Assembly: GCA_016713735.1 (NCBI GenBank)
Contig: JADJOP010000003.1
Coordinates: 186,001 to 250,000, forward strand
Origin: Bryobacterales bacterium
Lineage (GTDB): Bacteria > Acidobacteriota > Terriglobia > Bryobacterales > Bryobacteraceae
DNA: 64,000 bases
Direction of reading: 5' to 3'
Shown here: positions 17,597 through 26,052 of the stretch, piece after piece
Layout: the number at the start of each line of letters is the position of its first letter
Position numbering within the stretch: the stretch's first letter is position 1
Position numbers and translations under genes: made by a program
Notes under the pieces: model-generated
Told to the model about the DNA's origin: nothing
The model's input: the letters and a program-made list of their open reading frames with translations, nothing else
The model's database searches: none

Positions 17597-18724
17597 TCAG
17601 ACACCGGCGGAGGCGGAAAAGTTCCCAAGAACTTCTTCATAGTACTGCTCATACTGCGGAATAATCCGCCGCGAGTCGAATCGCGTCTCGGCCGCCAGCC
17701 GCGCCGCCCGCGATACCCGCCCGTGCAGCACCGGGTCGGAAAGCAGTTCCACCACACGTTCCGCCTGCGCCCCGGTATCGCCCACCGCTTCCAGAAACCC
17801 GTCCACGCCGTCGTCAATCAACTCGGCCACGCCCCCCACCCGCGTCGCCACCGGCGGCACACCGCACGCCATCGCCTCCAGCGCCGCCAGCCCGAAGGCC
17901 TCATGTTCGCTCGGCAACAGCAGCACATCGGCCCTTGGCAACAGCCGCTCCACGTGGTCCTGCTTGCCGCAGAACTCCACCCGGTCACTCACCCCCAGCT
18001 CGCGCGCCAGCCGCTCACACGGGCCCCGCTCCGGGCCATCGCCCACCATCCACAACTCGGCGTCCACGCGTTCCACCACGCTCTTCAACACGCGAATGCA
18101 GTCCGTGGGCCGCTTCACTGGACGGAAGTTGGAAATGTGCATCAGCCTCGGCCGCCGCCCCGTGTCGTCCGGACGGCGCGGCTGGTAGAGCTCGCAATTC
18201 ACGAAGTTGTGGATCGTCCGCATCGGCTTTTCCACGCCGAACACCTCGCGCGTGCGGTCGTTCAGATACTGGCTGACCGTCGTGACGCCGTCGGAGGCAT
18301 CGATCGAATACTTGGTGATGGCATAGTAGGACGGCTCCTGGCCGACCAGCGTAATGTCGGTCCCATGCAGCGTAGTGACAAACGGCAGTTGCAGCCTCGG
18401 CGCCAGCATCTGCCGCGCCAGCAGGGCCGACACCGCGTGCGGCAGCGCATAGTGCACATGCAGCAGGTCGAGCCCGTAGCGCTCGGCCACTTCGGCCATC
18501 CGCCCCGCCAGCGCCAGGCAGTACGGCGGGTAGGCAAACAGCGGATAGTTGGTCACCTCCACCTCGTGAAAGTGAATGTGCTCGGATTCCACCGGCAGCC
18601 GGATCGGGTGAGCGTAGCTGATGAAGTGGATCTCGTGGCCGCGCAGCGCCAGCTCCAAACCCAGTTCGGTGGCCACGATCCCGCTGCCGCCGTACGTCGG
18701 ATAACACGTGATGCCGATCTTCAT
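17597..18724 (-). CDS. bshA: N-acetyl-alpha-D-glucosaminyl L-malate synthase BshA
   Basis: A 375-residue GT4 glycosyltransferase with BshA hallmarks: MKIGITCYPTYGGSGIVATE at the N-terminus, HVHYALPHA, TTLHGTDITLVG, HISNFRPVKR and the C-terminal PSEHEAFGLAALEAMACGVP sugar-nucleotide site. It joins UDP-GlcNAc and L-malate, the first step of bacillithiol synthesis. A PIG-L deacetylase (26053-26820) and bshC (47861-49440) elsewhere in the window could complete the pathway. It lies 80 bp before the sigma-factor gene on the same strand. Confidence 0.92.
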   Translation of the reverse strand: MKIGITCYPTYGGSGIVATELGLELALRGHEIHFISYAHPIRLPVESEHIHFHEVEVTNYPLFAYPPYCLALAGRMAEVAERYGLDLLHVHYALPHAVSALLARQMLAPRLQLPFVTTLHGTDITLVGQEPSYYAITKYSIDASDGVTTVSQYLNDRTREVFGVEKPMRTIHNFVNCELYQPRRPDDTGRRPRLMHISNFRPVKRPTDCIRVLKSVVERVDAELWMVGDGPERGPCERLARELGVSDRVEFCGKQDHVERLLPRADVLLLPSEHEAFGLAALEAMACGVPPVATRVGGVAELIDDGVDGFLEAVGDTGAQAERVVELLSDPVLHGRVSRAARLAAETRFDSRRIIPQYEQYYEEVLGNFSASAGV

Positions 18725-18748
18725 GAACCCTCCCTACAGCTTCGCCCC

Positions 18749-19780
18749 TTACTGCCTTGCCGGCAGATCCGTGGGCATCAATTCCAACGTCGCATACCCG
18801 ATGGCCCCAGCCACGTTTTCCGCCGGATGGGCCACGCTGCCCCCGCCAAACCAGAGCCGGAAGGCGCCCTGCTCGCCCGGTTCCACATGCGGATCGCAGA
18901 CGACCTTCTCCATCCAGTGAGCTGTCCCGGCAAACACCGCCGATTCGCCCACCCGTTCCCAGTGCACGCCATCCAGCGATCGCGCCGCCCCCAGCCGCCG
19001 GTACTCGGCCCGGTCGCGCCCCGTATAGAGCATCCACCACCAGCCCGAGGCCTGCCACACCGCCGGCTCACCAAGCCCGTTTTCGTCAAACGTACCCGCC
19101 CCGCCCAGCCCCAGCACGGGGGAGCCGCGCAGCTTCTCCCACCGCACACCATCGCGCGACCGCGCCAGCCCCAACCGCTGCCGCCGCGCCCGGTCCTCGC
19201 CGAGATAATAAAGATACAGCCAGTCCCGCGCCTGGATCACATACGGATCGGCCGTGGCCCGCTCATCCCACGCCCCGCGCGGCCCAAACGGCACCACCGG
19301 ACCCGCCTCCTTGCGCCACGTGCGGCCATCTTGTGATCGCGCCAGCCCGATCCGCGGCGGCGTCCCCGCCTGGTACCAGTAATAAAACTCCCCCCGGAAA
19401 TAGAGCGCTGTGCCATTGGCGGCAATGTAGCCGCCCTCCCATGTCGCCGCGCCGGGCGACAGCACCTTGCCCTGCTTGGTCCAGCGCAGCCCGTCGGAAG
19501 AGGTCGCCAGCGCCGTGTGCCACGTCTTGCCGTCAAAGCCTGAGTAGAAGTTGAACCACTGCCCATCGCGCCGCACCAGCGAGGGGTTCAATGCGTCCAC
19601 GGCGTCAAAGTCGCCTGCCGCCCCCCGAAGGAGCACCGGTTCGGCCAGCGCCTCCACCCTAGGCCTCACATCGCGCCTCGGCCCTTCTGGCTTCGGCAGC
19701 GTGAAATCGGCGTAGGGAAGGCAAGAGGTAAGCAGCGCCGCCGCGCCGCACGCCACGGTCCCGGCCAGCCGGCGTCTCAT
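18749..19780 (-). CDS. Beta-propeller lipoprotein, glycoside hydrolase 43/32-like
   Basis: A 343-residue protein with a lipobox (AALLTSC) and repeated blades of the pattern LARSQDGRTWRKE, LARSRDGVRWEKL, AARSLDGVHWERV, LATSSDGLRWTKQ, each followed by a WY-rich strand. This matches five-bladed propellers of the GH43/GH32 superfamily. Acidic residues are present (ADPYVI, DENGLGEPAV), but I cannot confirm the catalytic triad. Likely an extracytoplasmic sugar-binding or hydrolytic protein. It is coupled by an ATGA overlap to a histidine-kinase gene, an odd pairing. Confidence 0.7.
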   Translation of the reverse strand: MRRRLAGTVACGAAALLTSCLPYADFTLPKPEGPRRDVRPRVEALAEPVLLRGAAGDFDAVDALNPSLVRRDGQWFNFYSGFDGKTWHTALATSSDGLRWTKQGKVLSPGAATWEGGYIAANGTALYFRGEFYYWYQAGTPPRIGLARSQDGRTWRKEAGPVVPFGPRGAWDERATADPYVIQARDWLYLYYLGEDRARRQRLGLARSRDGVRWEKLRGSPVLGLGGAGTFDENGLGEPAVWQASGWWWMLYTGRDRAEYRRLGAARSLDGVHWERVGESAVFAGTAHWMEKVVCDPHVEPGEQGAFRLWFGGGSVAHPAENVAGAIGYATLELMPTDLPARQ

Positions 19781-20925
19781 TGCGGAATGCGGATCCGCAC
19801 GCTCGAACCCTTGCCCGGCTTCGACTCCAGGATCAGCCCGCCCTGCAGCGCATTCACCCGCCGCTTGATGCTCACCGGACCCAGCCGCAACAGGTCCAAC
19901 TCCCCCAGCGTGTACGAGCCCGCAAACGGAAACCCCTGCCCGTTATCCTCCACCGTCAGCAGCAGTTCGTGGTCGCCCTGCTCCAGCGAAACATGGATCT
20001 CGGTCGCCTTGGCGTGCTTCCACACGTTGTGCAGCGCCTCGCGTGTCATCTGCAACACCTCGCTCGTCAGGTCCGACTCCACGGTCGACATGTTGCCCTG
20101 CACCTTCAGCGATGTCGTGATGCCGTTGTCCTTTTCAAACAGGTCCACCAGCCGCTCCAGCGCCGAGGCCAGGTTCTCCTCCACCGTCGTCGCCGCCCGG
20201 ATCGTGTGGATGAACTCGCGCGCCTCGGACACCTGCTTCTTCCACACCTCCTGCAACTGCTGCAACTCCGAGAGCGCCATCTCCGGCTTCTTTTCCATCA
20301 TGCGGCGCAACACTTCCAAGCGCACGGTGAGGCTCATGAACATCTGCAGCGGGCCATCATGAAAGTCGTCGGCAATGCGCGCCCGCTCTTGAAAGCGCAC
20401 ATTCTCCGCGCTCGAACGGTACATCACCGCCTGCCGCGACATCTGGAACAGCCGGTCTTCAATCACCTGCTTCTGCCACAGCGCAAAGGCCGCCACCAAC
20501 GAGGTCACCACCAGGCCCGGCAGCGCCTCGCGCGCTCCAGGCGGCGAAATCAACAGGAAAAAGGCGATCGACGTGCCAAACACCGCCAGCAGTTGCTGCC
20601 AGTGGTGCAGCAGCAACACCGTCAGCGCGAGAAAACAGAACTGGTGCAGGATGATCCACAGGTTCCCGTTGGCAATCAGCGTCACCGACACCAGATAGGC
20701 CGCCGTGTCCAGCACCAGCGCCGTCATCGTCCCGGCCGGACGCTGCAGGAAGCGCAGCAGCAACACCGCCGCGCTGAACACCAGGTAGATGCTCGCCGCC
20801 ACCTTGGCCAGCATGGGCGAATCGTGGACGCTCGCCAGCGCCACCATCCCCAGCGCAAACAACACCCGCGTGATGGCGCTCGACCGCCGCCACAACATTG
20901 GAACAAACACGTATTCTCCGGCCAC
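19777..20925 (-). CDS. Membrane sensor histidine kinase, NarL/UhpB type
   Basis: A 382-residue kinase. The first 150 residues hold about five transmembrane helices with no obvious sensor domain. HisKA_3 dimerisation domain: ERARIADDFHDGPLQMFMSL with the phospho-acceptor His. HATPase domain: TREALHNVWKHAKATEI (N-box), LLTVEDNGQGF (G1) and GKGSSVRIRIPQ. It would phosphorylate a LuxR/NarL-type response regulator, but none is encoded nearby, so it is an orphan. It is coupled to the downstream beta-propeller lipoprotein gene. Confidence 0.9.
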   Translation of the reverse strand: MAGEYVFVPMLWRRSSAITRVLFALGMVALASVHDSPMLAKVAASIYLVFSAAVLLLRFLQRPAGTMTALVLDTAAYLVSVTLIANGNLWIILHQFCFLALTVLLLHHWQQLLAVFGTSIAFFLLISPPGAREALPGLVVTSLVAAFALWQKQVIEDRLFQMSRQAVMYRSSAENVRFQERARIADDFHDGPLQMFMSLTVRLEVLRRMMEKKPEMALSELQQLQEVWKKQVSEAREFIHTIRAATTVEENLASALERLVDLFEKDNGITTSLKVQGNMSTVESDLTSEVLQMTREALHNVWKHAKATEIHVSLEQGDHELLLTVEDNGQGFPFAGSYTLGELDLLRLGPVSIKRRVNALQGGLILESKPGKGSSVRIRIPQ

Positions 20926-20979
20926 GTTTTGCCTCGTCGGCGACCGCCGGCCCCAACGGCCAGCCCCTACCGCCGGCCC

Positions 20980-21513
20980 CTACCGCCGGTAGAGATACAG
21001 CGAGTGCGAGCGCCCTTCTCCATCGTCAGGAATGTCTTCAATCTTCTCCGGCTGCCAGTTCTTAAACGGGAAATCGTGGCTGACAATCCGCGTTCCCTTT
21101 TTCAACTGCTTCTCCAGAATCGGCGTCAGCTTCTCTGTGGCGCTCGGCAGCAGATATACCGTCAGCAGATCGGCTGAACTGTAGTCCTGCGTCAGCACGT
21201 CGCCGTGGATGATTTTCGCCTTGCCGTCGAGTCCCAGCCGCTTGATGCGCTCCGAGCTCTGCTTGTAAAGGTCGTCGTCCAACTCCACACCCGTCGCCGC
21301 CGCCTTGAACTTCTCAGCCGCCATGATGACCAGCCGCCCGTCGCCCGACCCCAGGTCAAACATCTTCTCGCCCGCCTTCAACGCCCCTAACTGGAGCATT
21401 TTCTCGACAATGGTCTCCGGCGTCGGGTAGTAGGGGGCAAGTTTCTTGTCTTCCTTCACCTGGGAAAACGCCAGGCTGGGGAGAAGTGCGGCAAGCGCGC
21501 GGCGGGTGATCAT
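20980..21513 (-). CDS. Class I SAM-dependent methyltransferase with export signal
   Basis: I use ATG 21513; the longer open frame to 21678 has no family resemblance. The 177-residue protein starts MITRRALAALLPSLAFSQ, a short twin-Arg/Sec-like signal. A Rossmann methyltransferase follows: PTPETIVEKM, KMFDLGSGDGRLVIMAA (motif I), TGVELDDDLY, KIIHGDVL. It resembles the small methyltransferases annotated as domain-25 types. An apparent signal on an SAM enzyme is puzzling because SAM is cytoplasmic; either it is not cleaved or the protein is exported. Substrate unknown. Confidence 0.78.
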   Translation of the reverse strand: MITRRALAALLPSLAFSQVKEDKKLAPYYPTPETIVEKMLQLGALKAGEKMFDLGSGDGRLVIMAAEKFKAAATGVELDDDLYKQSSERIKRLGLDGKAKIIHGDVLTQDYSSADLLTVYLLPSATEKLTPILEKQLKKGTRIVSHDFPFKNWQPEKIEDIPDDGEGRSHSLYLYRR

Positions 21514-21601
21514 GGTGCGGTTCCTGCTCCAGTGTACAGCGCCCCGGCTGGGGGCGGTTTTGCCCGCAACGCCGGCCTCGGGGCCGCCGCCGGGACCGTC
21601 C

Positions 21602-23509
21602 TTAGGGCTGCAAGTAAAGCGACACACGGTTGCTTTCGCTTCCACCCGCTTCCAGGTACAACTCCGCCGGGCCGGCATCCACCACAGCCGGCAACTCCGC
21701 CTCCACCAGGTAAAACCCGATATAGCCCGCCGCCAGCGTGGCCCGCGTCACCGTCAACGGCATCCGGTCCAGATACACCTTCACCTCGGCGGCCACATTC
21801 GGGAGGTTCTCCACAGGCGCGGCCAGGCCCGTCGGCCAGTCCGGCGTCACCCGGCCCAGCCCTGTGCAGAGAATTTGAATGCGCCCACCCGCGGCGGCCT
21901 GCGTCTGGGCGTCCAGCAGCAGCCCGCGCTCGGCGTCGAGCACCATCGGCGAACCGTCGCGGCCAATGAAAATTGCCGGCGACAACGGCCGCAGCGGCAA
22001 AGCGAAGCTGCGCCCACCCGGTGTGCCGTCGGCCAAGCTCAGCGACAAGGTCGCCCCGGCGGCTTCAAACGGCACCTGAATCTGCGACTCCGATTCCGAG
22101 GCCGCCAGCACCGGCACCTCGCTATCGCCCATCCGCGCCGAGGCCACCCGCCGCCCCAACACGCTCAGCAGCGAACCCGGAGCCGCCGCCCGCGTGCTGA
22201 AATCGGCCGCGTTCACCACCCTGGGGTCCAACAGCCGGTGCGGCGCCAGCGTGCGGTACAAGCCGTAGCCCTTCAACGCAATGTAGATCTGGTTGCCCTC
22301 GCTATCGAGCATCACATCCTGCACGGCGGCCCTCGGCAGCCCCGCGTCAATGCGCTCCCAGCGCGTGGCCGGAGCCGCGTTGCGCAGGTTGGTCATGGTC
22401 AGGAACAGCCCGGCTTCGGTAGCCGCATAGAGCGTGCCCGTGGCGAGGTCGGCCGTGACGCCATGGGCCGCGCCCGGCGGCAGGTTCGCGCTCACATCGT
22501 CCCAGAACAGCCCGCCGTTGGTGGTGCGCACGATGCGCGCCCCGCCGGCTAGGGCTGGAGCCAGCGCGGCCAGGGCAATCTGCGGTTCGCGGGGGTCCAG
22601 AAAGAGCGATTCCACGCGGCCGTCGGCGGCCATGCGGAACTCCCGCCACGTCGCCCCTTCATCGCTCGAAGCCAGCAGGCGCCCATCGCCAGTTCCGGCA
22701 TAGAGGTAGGCGCCCGCGCGCAGAGCCCGCGTCACCACCGCTCCCGTGCGTGCCGCGATGCTTGCGGCCAGCGTCCGTTCGGCGCCCGTGACCAACTCCC
22801 CGGCCGGACGCCAACCGGTGCGCTCGCCCGGCGCCCAAACAGCCTCTTCGCCGTCCGCCAGCCCCAACACCAGCCCCTGCCTCGGCTGCGGAGCCCGCAG
22901 CAGGCGCCTCGCCGGCAGGTTCGGCAACAAAGCGTTCAAACTGTCCCAGCTCAGCCCGCCATCCAGGGAACGCCACACGCCATGCTCATTGGCCACGGCA
23001 ATGTCGTCGGGATTCGTGGGCGACACGGCCAGGTCGGCAATCGCACCCCCTAGAATCGAAAAGCGCGCATGCCCGGTGAGGTTGCGCCACGTCCGCCCTT
23101 CGTCGTCGCTCGACCAGGCAAAGCTCCCCGCCGCATACAACCGCGCGCCCGCGCCCCGCACCAGCGCCGACGGCTCCGGCAGGGCGCTCGCTTCGGCCTC
23201 GCGCCGCTCCGGCGGCACGGCCTGAGAGGGTTTCCAGCTCTCAAAATCTTCTGTTTCCCAGCGTTCGCCCGCCGCCGTCAGCAGGGCCAACCGGTCGCCC
23301 GCGGAGGAATACCACACCCGGCTCACAGGCCCGCTGGCAAGACCCACCGTGGCCGGACCGGCCAGCGAGACATTGCCGAACTGCCGCCAATCCAGACGCG
23401 TCCCGCCAGTTTCCTGGGCAGCCAGATTCAGCGCCGCCAGCAGCGTGAGAACGCCCGCCCGGCTCGCCGCTTTGGCCCATATTGTGGCGCTGGGACACAT
23501 CTTATGCAC
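21602..23509 (-). CDS. Secreted Asp-box beta-propeller protein with Solibacter C-terminal domain
   Basis: A 635-residue exported protein with a signal ending LNLAAQ. It has sialidase/Asp-box repeats (S-x-D-x-G-x-x-W): SSDDEGRTW, SLDGGLSW, SSDEGATW, TTNGGLFW. These fit a multi-bladed propeller of the photosynthesis-stability/VPS10 type. From about residue 430 there is a domain starting VVNAADFSTRAAAPGSLLSV and going on to SQIQVPFEAAG, the TIGR03437 domain typical of Solibacter secreted proteins. No catalytic role is evident; it may bind surface polymers. This is the best taxonomic marker in the window. Confidence 0.85.
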   Translation of the reverse strand: MHKMCPSATIWAKAASRAGVLTLLAALNLAAQETGGTRLDWRQFGNVSLAGPATVGLASGPVSRVWYSSAGDRLALLTAAGERWETEDFESWKPSQAVPPERREAEASALPEPSALVRGAGARLYAAGSFAWSSDDEGRTWRNLTGHARFSILGGAIADLAVSPTNPDDIAVANEHGVWRSLDGGLSWDSLNALLPNLPARRLLRAPQPRQGLVLGLADGEEAVWAPGERTGWRPAGELVTGAERTLAASIAARTGAVVTRALRAGAYLYAGTGDGRLLASSDEGATWREFRMAADGRVESLFLDPREPQIALAALAPALAGGARIVRTTNGGLFWDDVSANLPPGAAHGVTADLATGTLYAATEAGLFLTMTNLRNAAPATRWERIDAGLPRAAVQDVMLDSEGNQIYIALKGYGLYRTLAPHRLLDPRVVNAADFSTRAAAPGSLLSVLGRRVASARMGDSEVPVLAASESESQIQVPFEAAGATLSLSLADGTPGGRSFALPLRPLSPAIFIGRDGSPMVLDAERGLLLDAQTQAAAGGRIQILCTGLGRVTPDWPTGLAAPVENLPNVAAEVKVYLDRMPLTVTRATLAAGYIGFYLVEAELPAVVDAGPAELYLEAGGSESNRVSLYLQP

Positions 23510-23592
23510 CCATTCTACCCTTTCCGCTCCCCACTTCTATCGGACGGCCAAGAGGAAAACTATTGATTCGAAGTGATTTTGCCGATAGCCTT

Positions 23593-23613
23593 GCAACTAG
23601 GCCTTCTAGTTGC
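23593..23613. promoter_or_regulatory. Perfect 8-bp inverted repeat upstream of the FecR operon
   Basis: GCAACTAG (23593-23600) and CTAGTTGC (23606-23613) are perfect inverted copies with a 5-bp spacer, 24 bp before ATG 23637. It lies between two divergent genes and has the size of a dimeric-regulator operator. The regulator is unknown. Confidence 0.5.
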
Positions 23614-23636
23614 TTGCACGTTTGATGGTAGACTGA

Positions 23637-24506
23637 ATGTTCGTTATGCGCACAGTGCGTCCGGCGGTAGGGTGGCTGCTGGCAGCAGCGACTCTCGGCG
23701 TGTGCCTTGCGCAGCCGCCGCAGCAGTTGCTTCAGCCTCTGCCCCCCACCGTACAATACGACCCGGCCTTCACCGGTCTGAACGAGAGCGCCGCCAAGGT
23801 GCTCACGATCACCGGTCAGGTCTCGGTATTGCGCGGCTCTGAGCCCTGGGCCCTGAACGCCGGTGAGTTCATTCAGCAAAAGCAGGTTGTCCTGAGCGGT
23901 CCTGACGGCTACGCCATCTTCCAGGTTTCCGACGGCAGCACATTTGAGGTTTTTCCGAACTCGCGCGTCACCTTCCGCAACAACCCCGGCACATGGTCCG
24001 ACATGCTCGACCTGTGGCTGGGTCGCGTGAAGGTTTACATCCGCCGCTTCGGAGGCCAGCCCAACCCGGCCCGCATCCACACGCCGACGGCGGTGATCTC
24101 CGTGCGCGGCACCACCTTCGATGTCGCCCTGGAAGACGAGGACACCACCTACGTCGCCGTCGAGGAAGGGCAGGTCGGCGTCCGCCACCGCCTCATCCCG
24201 CAGGATTCCATGCGGCTGGTCAACCCCGGCGAGTTCATTCGCGTCTATAAGAACGCCCCGCTGGCCAAATCGAAAATAGACAAAGGCGCCGTCGCTCAGC
24301 GCGCCACCAATGCCCTGGCCGAGGCTTTCTACACGATCATGATGCGCGGCCCGCGCGTCGGCTCCGGCGGTGGAGTTCCCACCCCGGGCGGTGGCGGCGC
24401 TCCGCTTCCGGGCGACACCGAGGCCACCCCGCCGCCGCCTCCTCCCCCGCCGCCCCCAGGCGACGCCGGAGCCTCCGCTCCGCCTCCTCCGCCGCCGGGC
24501 GCGTAA
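23637..24506 (+). CDS. Exported FecR-domain protein with polyproline tail
   Basis: A 289-residue protein (ATG 23637; ATG 23646, MRTVRPAVGW, is equally possible) with a signal ending GVCLAQ. The FecR domain covers about residues 55-190: VLTITGQVSVLRGSEPWALN, GYAIFQVSDGST, IHTPTAVISVRGTTFDVAL, YVAVEEGQVGVRH. The last 50 residues are Gly/Pro rich with a run of ten prolines. In FecR-type regulators this domain is the periplasmic sensor; here it lacks the anti-sigma part and is fully exported, so a structural or ligand-binding role is more likely. It heads a three-gene set with two uncharacterised genes. Confidence 0.85.
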   Translation: MFVMRTVRPAVGWLLAAATLGVCLAQPPQQLLQPLPPTVQYDPAFTGLNESAAKVLTITGQVSVLRGSEPWALNAGEFIQQKQVVLSGPDGYAIFQVSDGSTFEVFPNSRVTFRNNPGTWSDMLDLWLGRVKVYIRRFGGQPNPARIHTPTAVISVRGTTFDVALEDEDTTYVAVEEGQVGVRHRLIPQDSMRLVNPGEFIRVYKNAPLAKSKIDKGAVAQRATNALAEAFYTIMMRGPRVGSGGGVPTPGGGGAPLPGDTEATPPPPPPPPPPGDAGASAPPPPPPGA

Positions 24507-24588
24507 TCCGCCTCCAGCCCCAGCGAATTCCCAGCCTTCCAGCCCTACTCGCGTGTCTGCCATGCGACACTACGGGTAGATGTACGGG

Positions 24589-25248
24589 ATGAAGCCATTT
24601 CTCGTTGTCGCCTTGCTCGCGACCACCCCGCTTTGGCCGCAACAGCAGGCCCCCCCCCCGGACGCGCCCTCCGCCGCCGGCGCTGACGGGCTCACCACCG
24701 AGTGGAACATCCAAAAGACCATCCACGCCGTCGGCATCCAGGCCAGCCGCCTCATCCCCTTGCTCGACGACGTGCGCCCCGCCGAATGGGTCGATAAGGG
24801 CGCCCCCGACGCCTACGTCACGCAACTGCGCGACCTCCGCGCCGAACTCGGCTACGCCGCCCGCACCGCCCAGGAACTCCTCCAGGACGCCGACGACCTC
24901 GGCAAAGCCTTCGAGCTCTTCATGCGTCTCGACTCCAGCCGCGGCATGTACCGCTCGCTCGTCCAGGGCGTGCGCACCTACCAGAACCCAGCCCTCGCCG
25001 ACCTGCTCGAATCAGTGGAACTCGAAGGCGACGCCCCCCGCTCCCACTTCCGCAACTACCTCATCGAATTGGCCACCATGAAGGAGCGCGAACTGAAGAT
25101 CATCGACCAGGAGGCCCAGCGCTGCCGCGGCATGCTCATCCGCCAGCCGGCCGCCAGGCCCGCCCCCAAACGAAAGCCGCCCGCCGCCGCCCTGCCGCCC
25201 CCCGCATCCTCACCCGTGCCCCCCGCCGTCAAAGGAGCCAAACCATGA
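24589..25248 (+). CDS. Exported alpha-helical protein, proline-rich tail, unknown function
   Basis: About 219 residues from ATG 24589 (ATG 24580 also in frame). A signal sequence (MKPFLVVALLATTPLWPQ) is followed by a largely helical region (IQASRLIPLLDDV, YVTQLRDLRAELGYAARTAQ, DLGKAFELFMRLD) and a basic, Pro/Ala-rich tail from about residue 185. I recognise no domain. It lies 82 bp after the FecR-domain gene and overlaps the next gene by 4 nt (ATGA). The shared Pro-rich tails suggest it works with the FecR-domain protein outside the cytoplasm. Confidence 0.7.
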   Translation: MKPFLVVALLATTPLWPQQQAPPPDAPSAAGADGLTTEWNIQKTIHAVGIQASRLIPLLDDVRPAEWVDKGAPDAYVTQLRDLRAELGYAARTAQELLQDADDLGKAFELFMRLDSSRGMYRSLVQGVRTYQNPALADLLESVELEGDAPRSHFRNYLIELATMKERELKIIDQEAQRCRGMLIRQPAARPAPKRKPPAAALPPPASSPVPPAVKGAKP

Positions 25249-25445
25249 CCGAACTTCGCTTTGCCTGCTCCATCTGCGGCGAGCCTTCGGGTGAAATCTG
25301 CCACTGGTGCACCAAGGACGCCTGCGCCAACCACCTCTGCACCCGCTGCCAGCGCTGCTCGGATTGCTGCTCCTGCGACGTCCCGCTCGACGACCACCCC
25401 GAAGAGTCGCACAGCGGCAACGGCCACCCGGCGGTGTTCCACTAG
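25245..25445 (+). CDS. Small cysteine-rich, probably zinc-binding protein
   Basis: A 66-residue protein without a signal sequence and with 11 cysteines, arranged as CxxC, seven residues, CxxC, then C, C, CxxC, CxxC, CxC, followed by a His/acidic tail. The pattern suggests two or more zinc sites of RING/B-box or rubredoxin-like size. Translational coupling to the upstream exported protein (ATGA overlap) and the dense cysteine pattern make it a real gene despite its length. Function unknown; it might be cytoplasmic, unlike its partners. Confidence 0.7.
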   Translation: MTELRFACSICGEPSGEICHWCTKDACANHLCTRCQRCSDCCSCDVPLDDHPEESHSGNGHPAVFH

Positions 25446-25463
25446 CGCCGCGCGCCGGCGCTG

Positions 25464-25958
25464 CTAGGCCGGCCGCTTCCCCGCCTTGGCCTCGGCCGGC
25501 TTGATCCCGGTCGGCTCAATGTGCGTCGGATCCCAGCCCACCTTCACCGCCGCCTTGAAATTCTTCGCCGCGATGGCTTCCCTAACGCCCTTTTGCAGCG
25601 GCGCCGGCAGTCCCCACAGGACACCCGTGCTGAGCCCGTGCTTCTGCGCCGCCGCCGCCAGCCGCAGCAGGTATTCGGTGGAGGGCTTCAACGGCGCGTT
25701 GTCATCGAGCATGTCGACGGCCAGCGATTCCTTCTTGCCGCCCGTCCCGGTCACGTTGTGGAAGCCGAACTTCAGCTTCGAATTGCCGTTATTGAAGGCC
25801 TTCAACTGTTCCTCCGGCGAACGCCAGGCATCCTGGATGCGCGGCCGCACGCCATCGGCCTCGAGGTCCTTGATCACCCGCCGCAGCCGCGCCGCGAAGG
25901 TCGGGTAGAGTTCTTTGAGTTTGGCTTCGTTCCGTGCTTTTCTGGCTGGCTCGGTCAT
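25464..25958 (-). CDS. Peptidase M15-like (D-Ala-D-Ala carboxypeptidase/endolysin fold)
   Basis: I take ATG 25958 (MTEPARKARNEAK), giving 164 aa; the longer frame to 26024 has no support. Family features: VRPRIQDAWRSPEEQ (the W/YRS...Q motif), GFHNVTGTGGKKESLAVDML (metal-ligand His and Asp), and GWDPTHIEP (final metal-ligand His). This is the zinc site of VanY/L-Ala-D-Glu peptidases that cleave peptidoglycan stem peptides. There is no signal peptide, so it may be a phage-derived endolysin-like enzyme or be released otherwise. Confidence 0.8.
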   Translation of the reverse strand: MTEPARKARNEAKLKELYPTFAARLRRVIKDLEADGVRPRIQDAWRSPEEQLKAFNNGNSKLKFGFHNVTGTGGKKESLAVDMLDDNAPLKPSTEYLLRLAAAAQKHGLSTGVLWGLPAPLQKGVREAIAAKNFKAAVKVGWDPTHIEPTGIKPAEAKAGKRPA

Positions 25959-26052
25959 GGCTATGGGAGTAGCATAGCGGTCACGGCGGCCGTGCACGTG
26001 GGGTGCGCAACTGTTTGATTGCAAAAAGTGAAAATCGGCGGGCAGGGTGTGA

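Noticed and set aside
17579..19336. Long antisense open frame (585 codons) opposite bshA and the propeller lipoprotein
   Set aside because: Arg/Pro/His-rich shadow of real minus-strand genes, caused by high GC; no domain or ribosome binding site.
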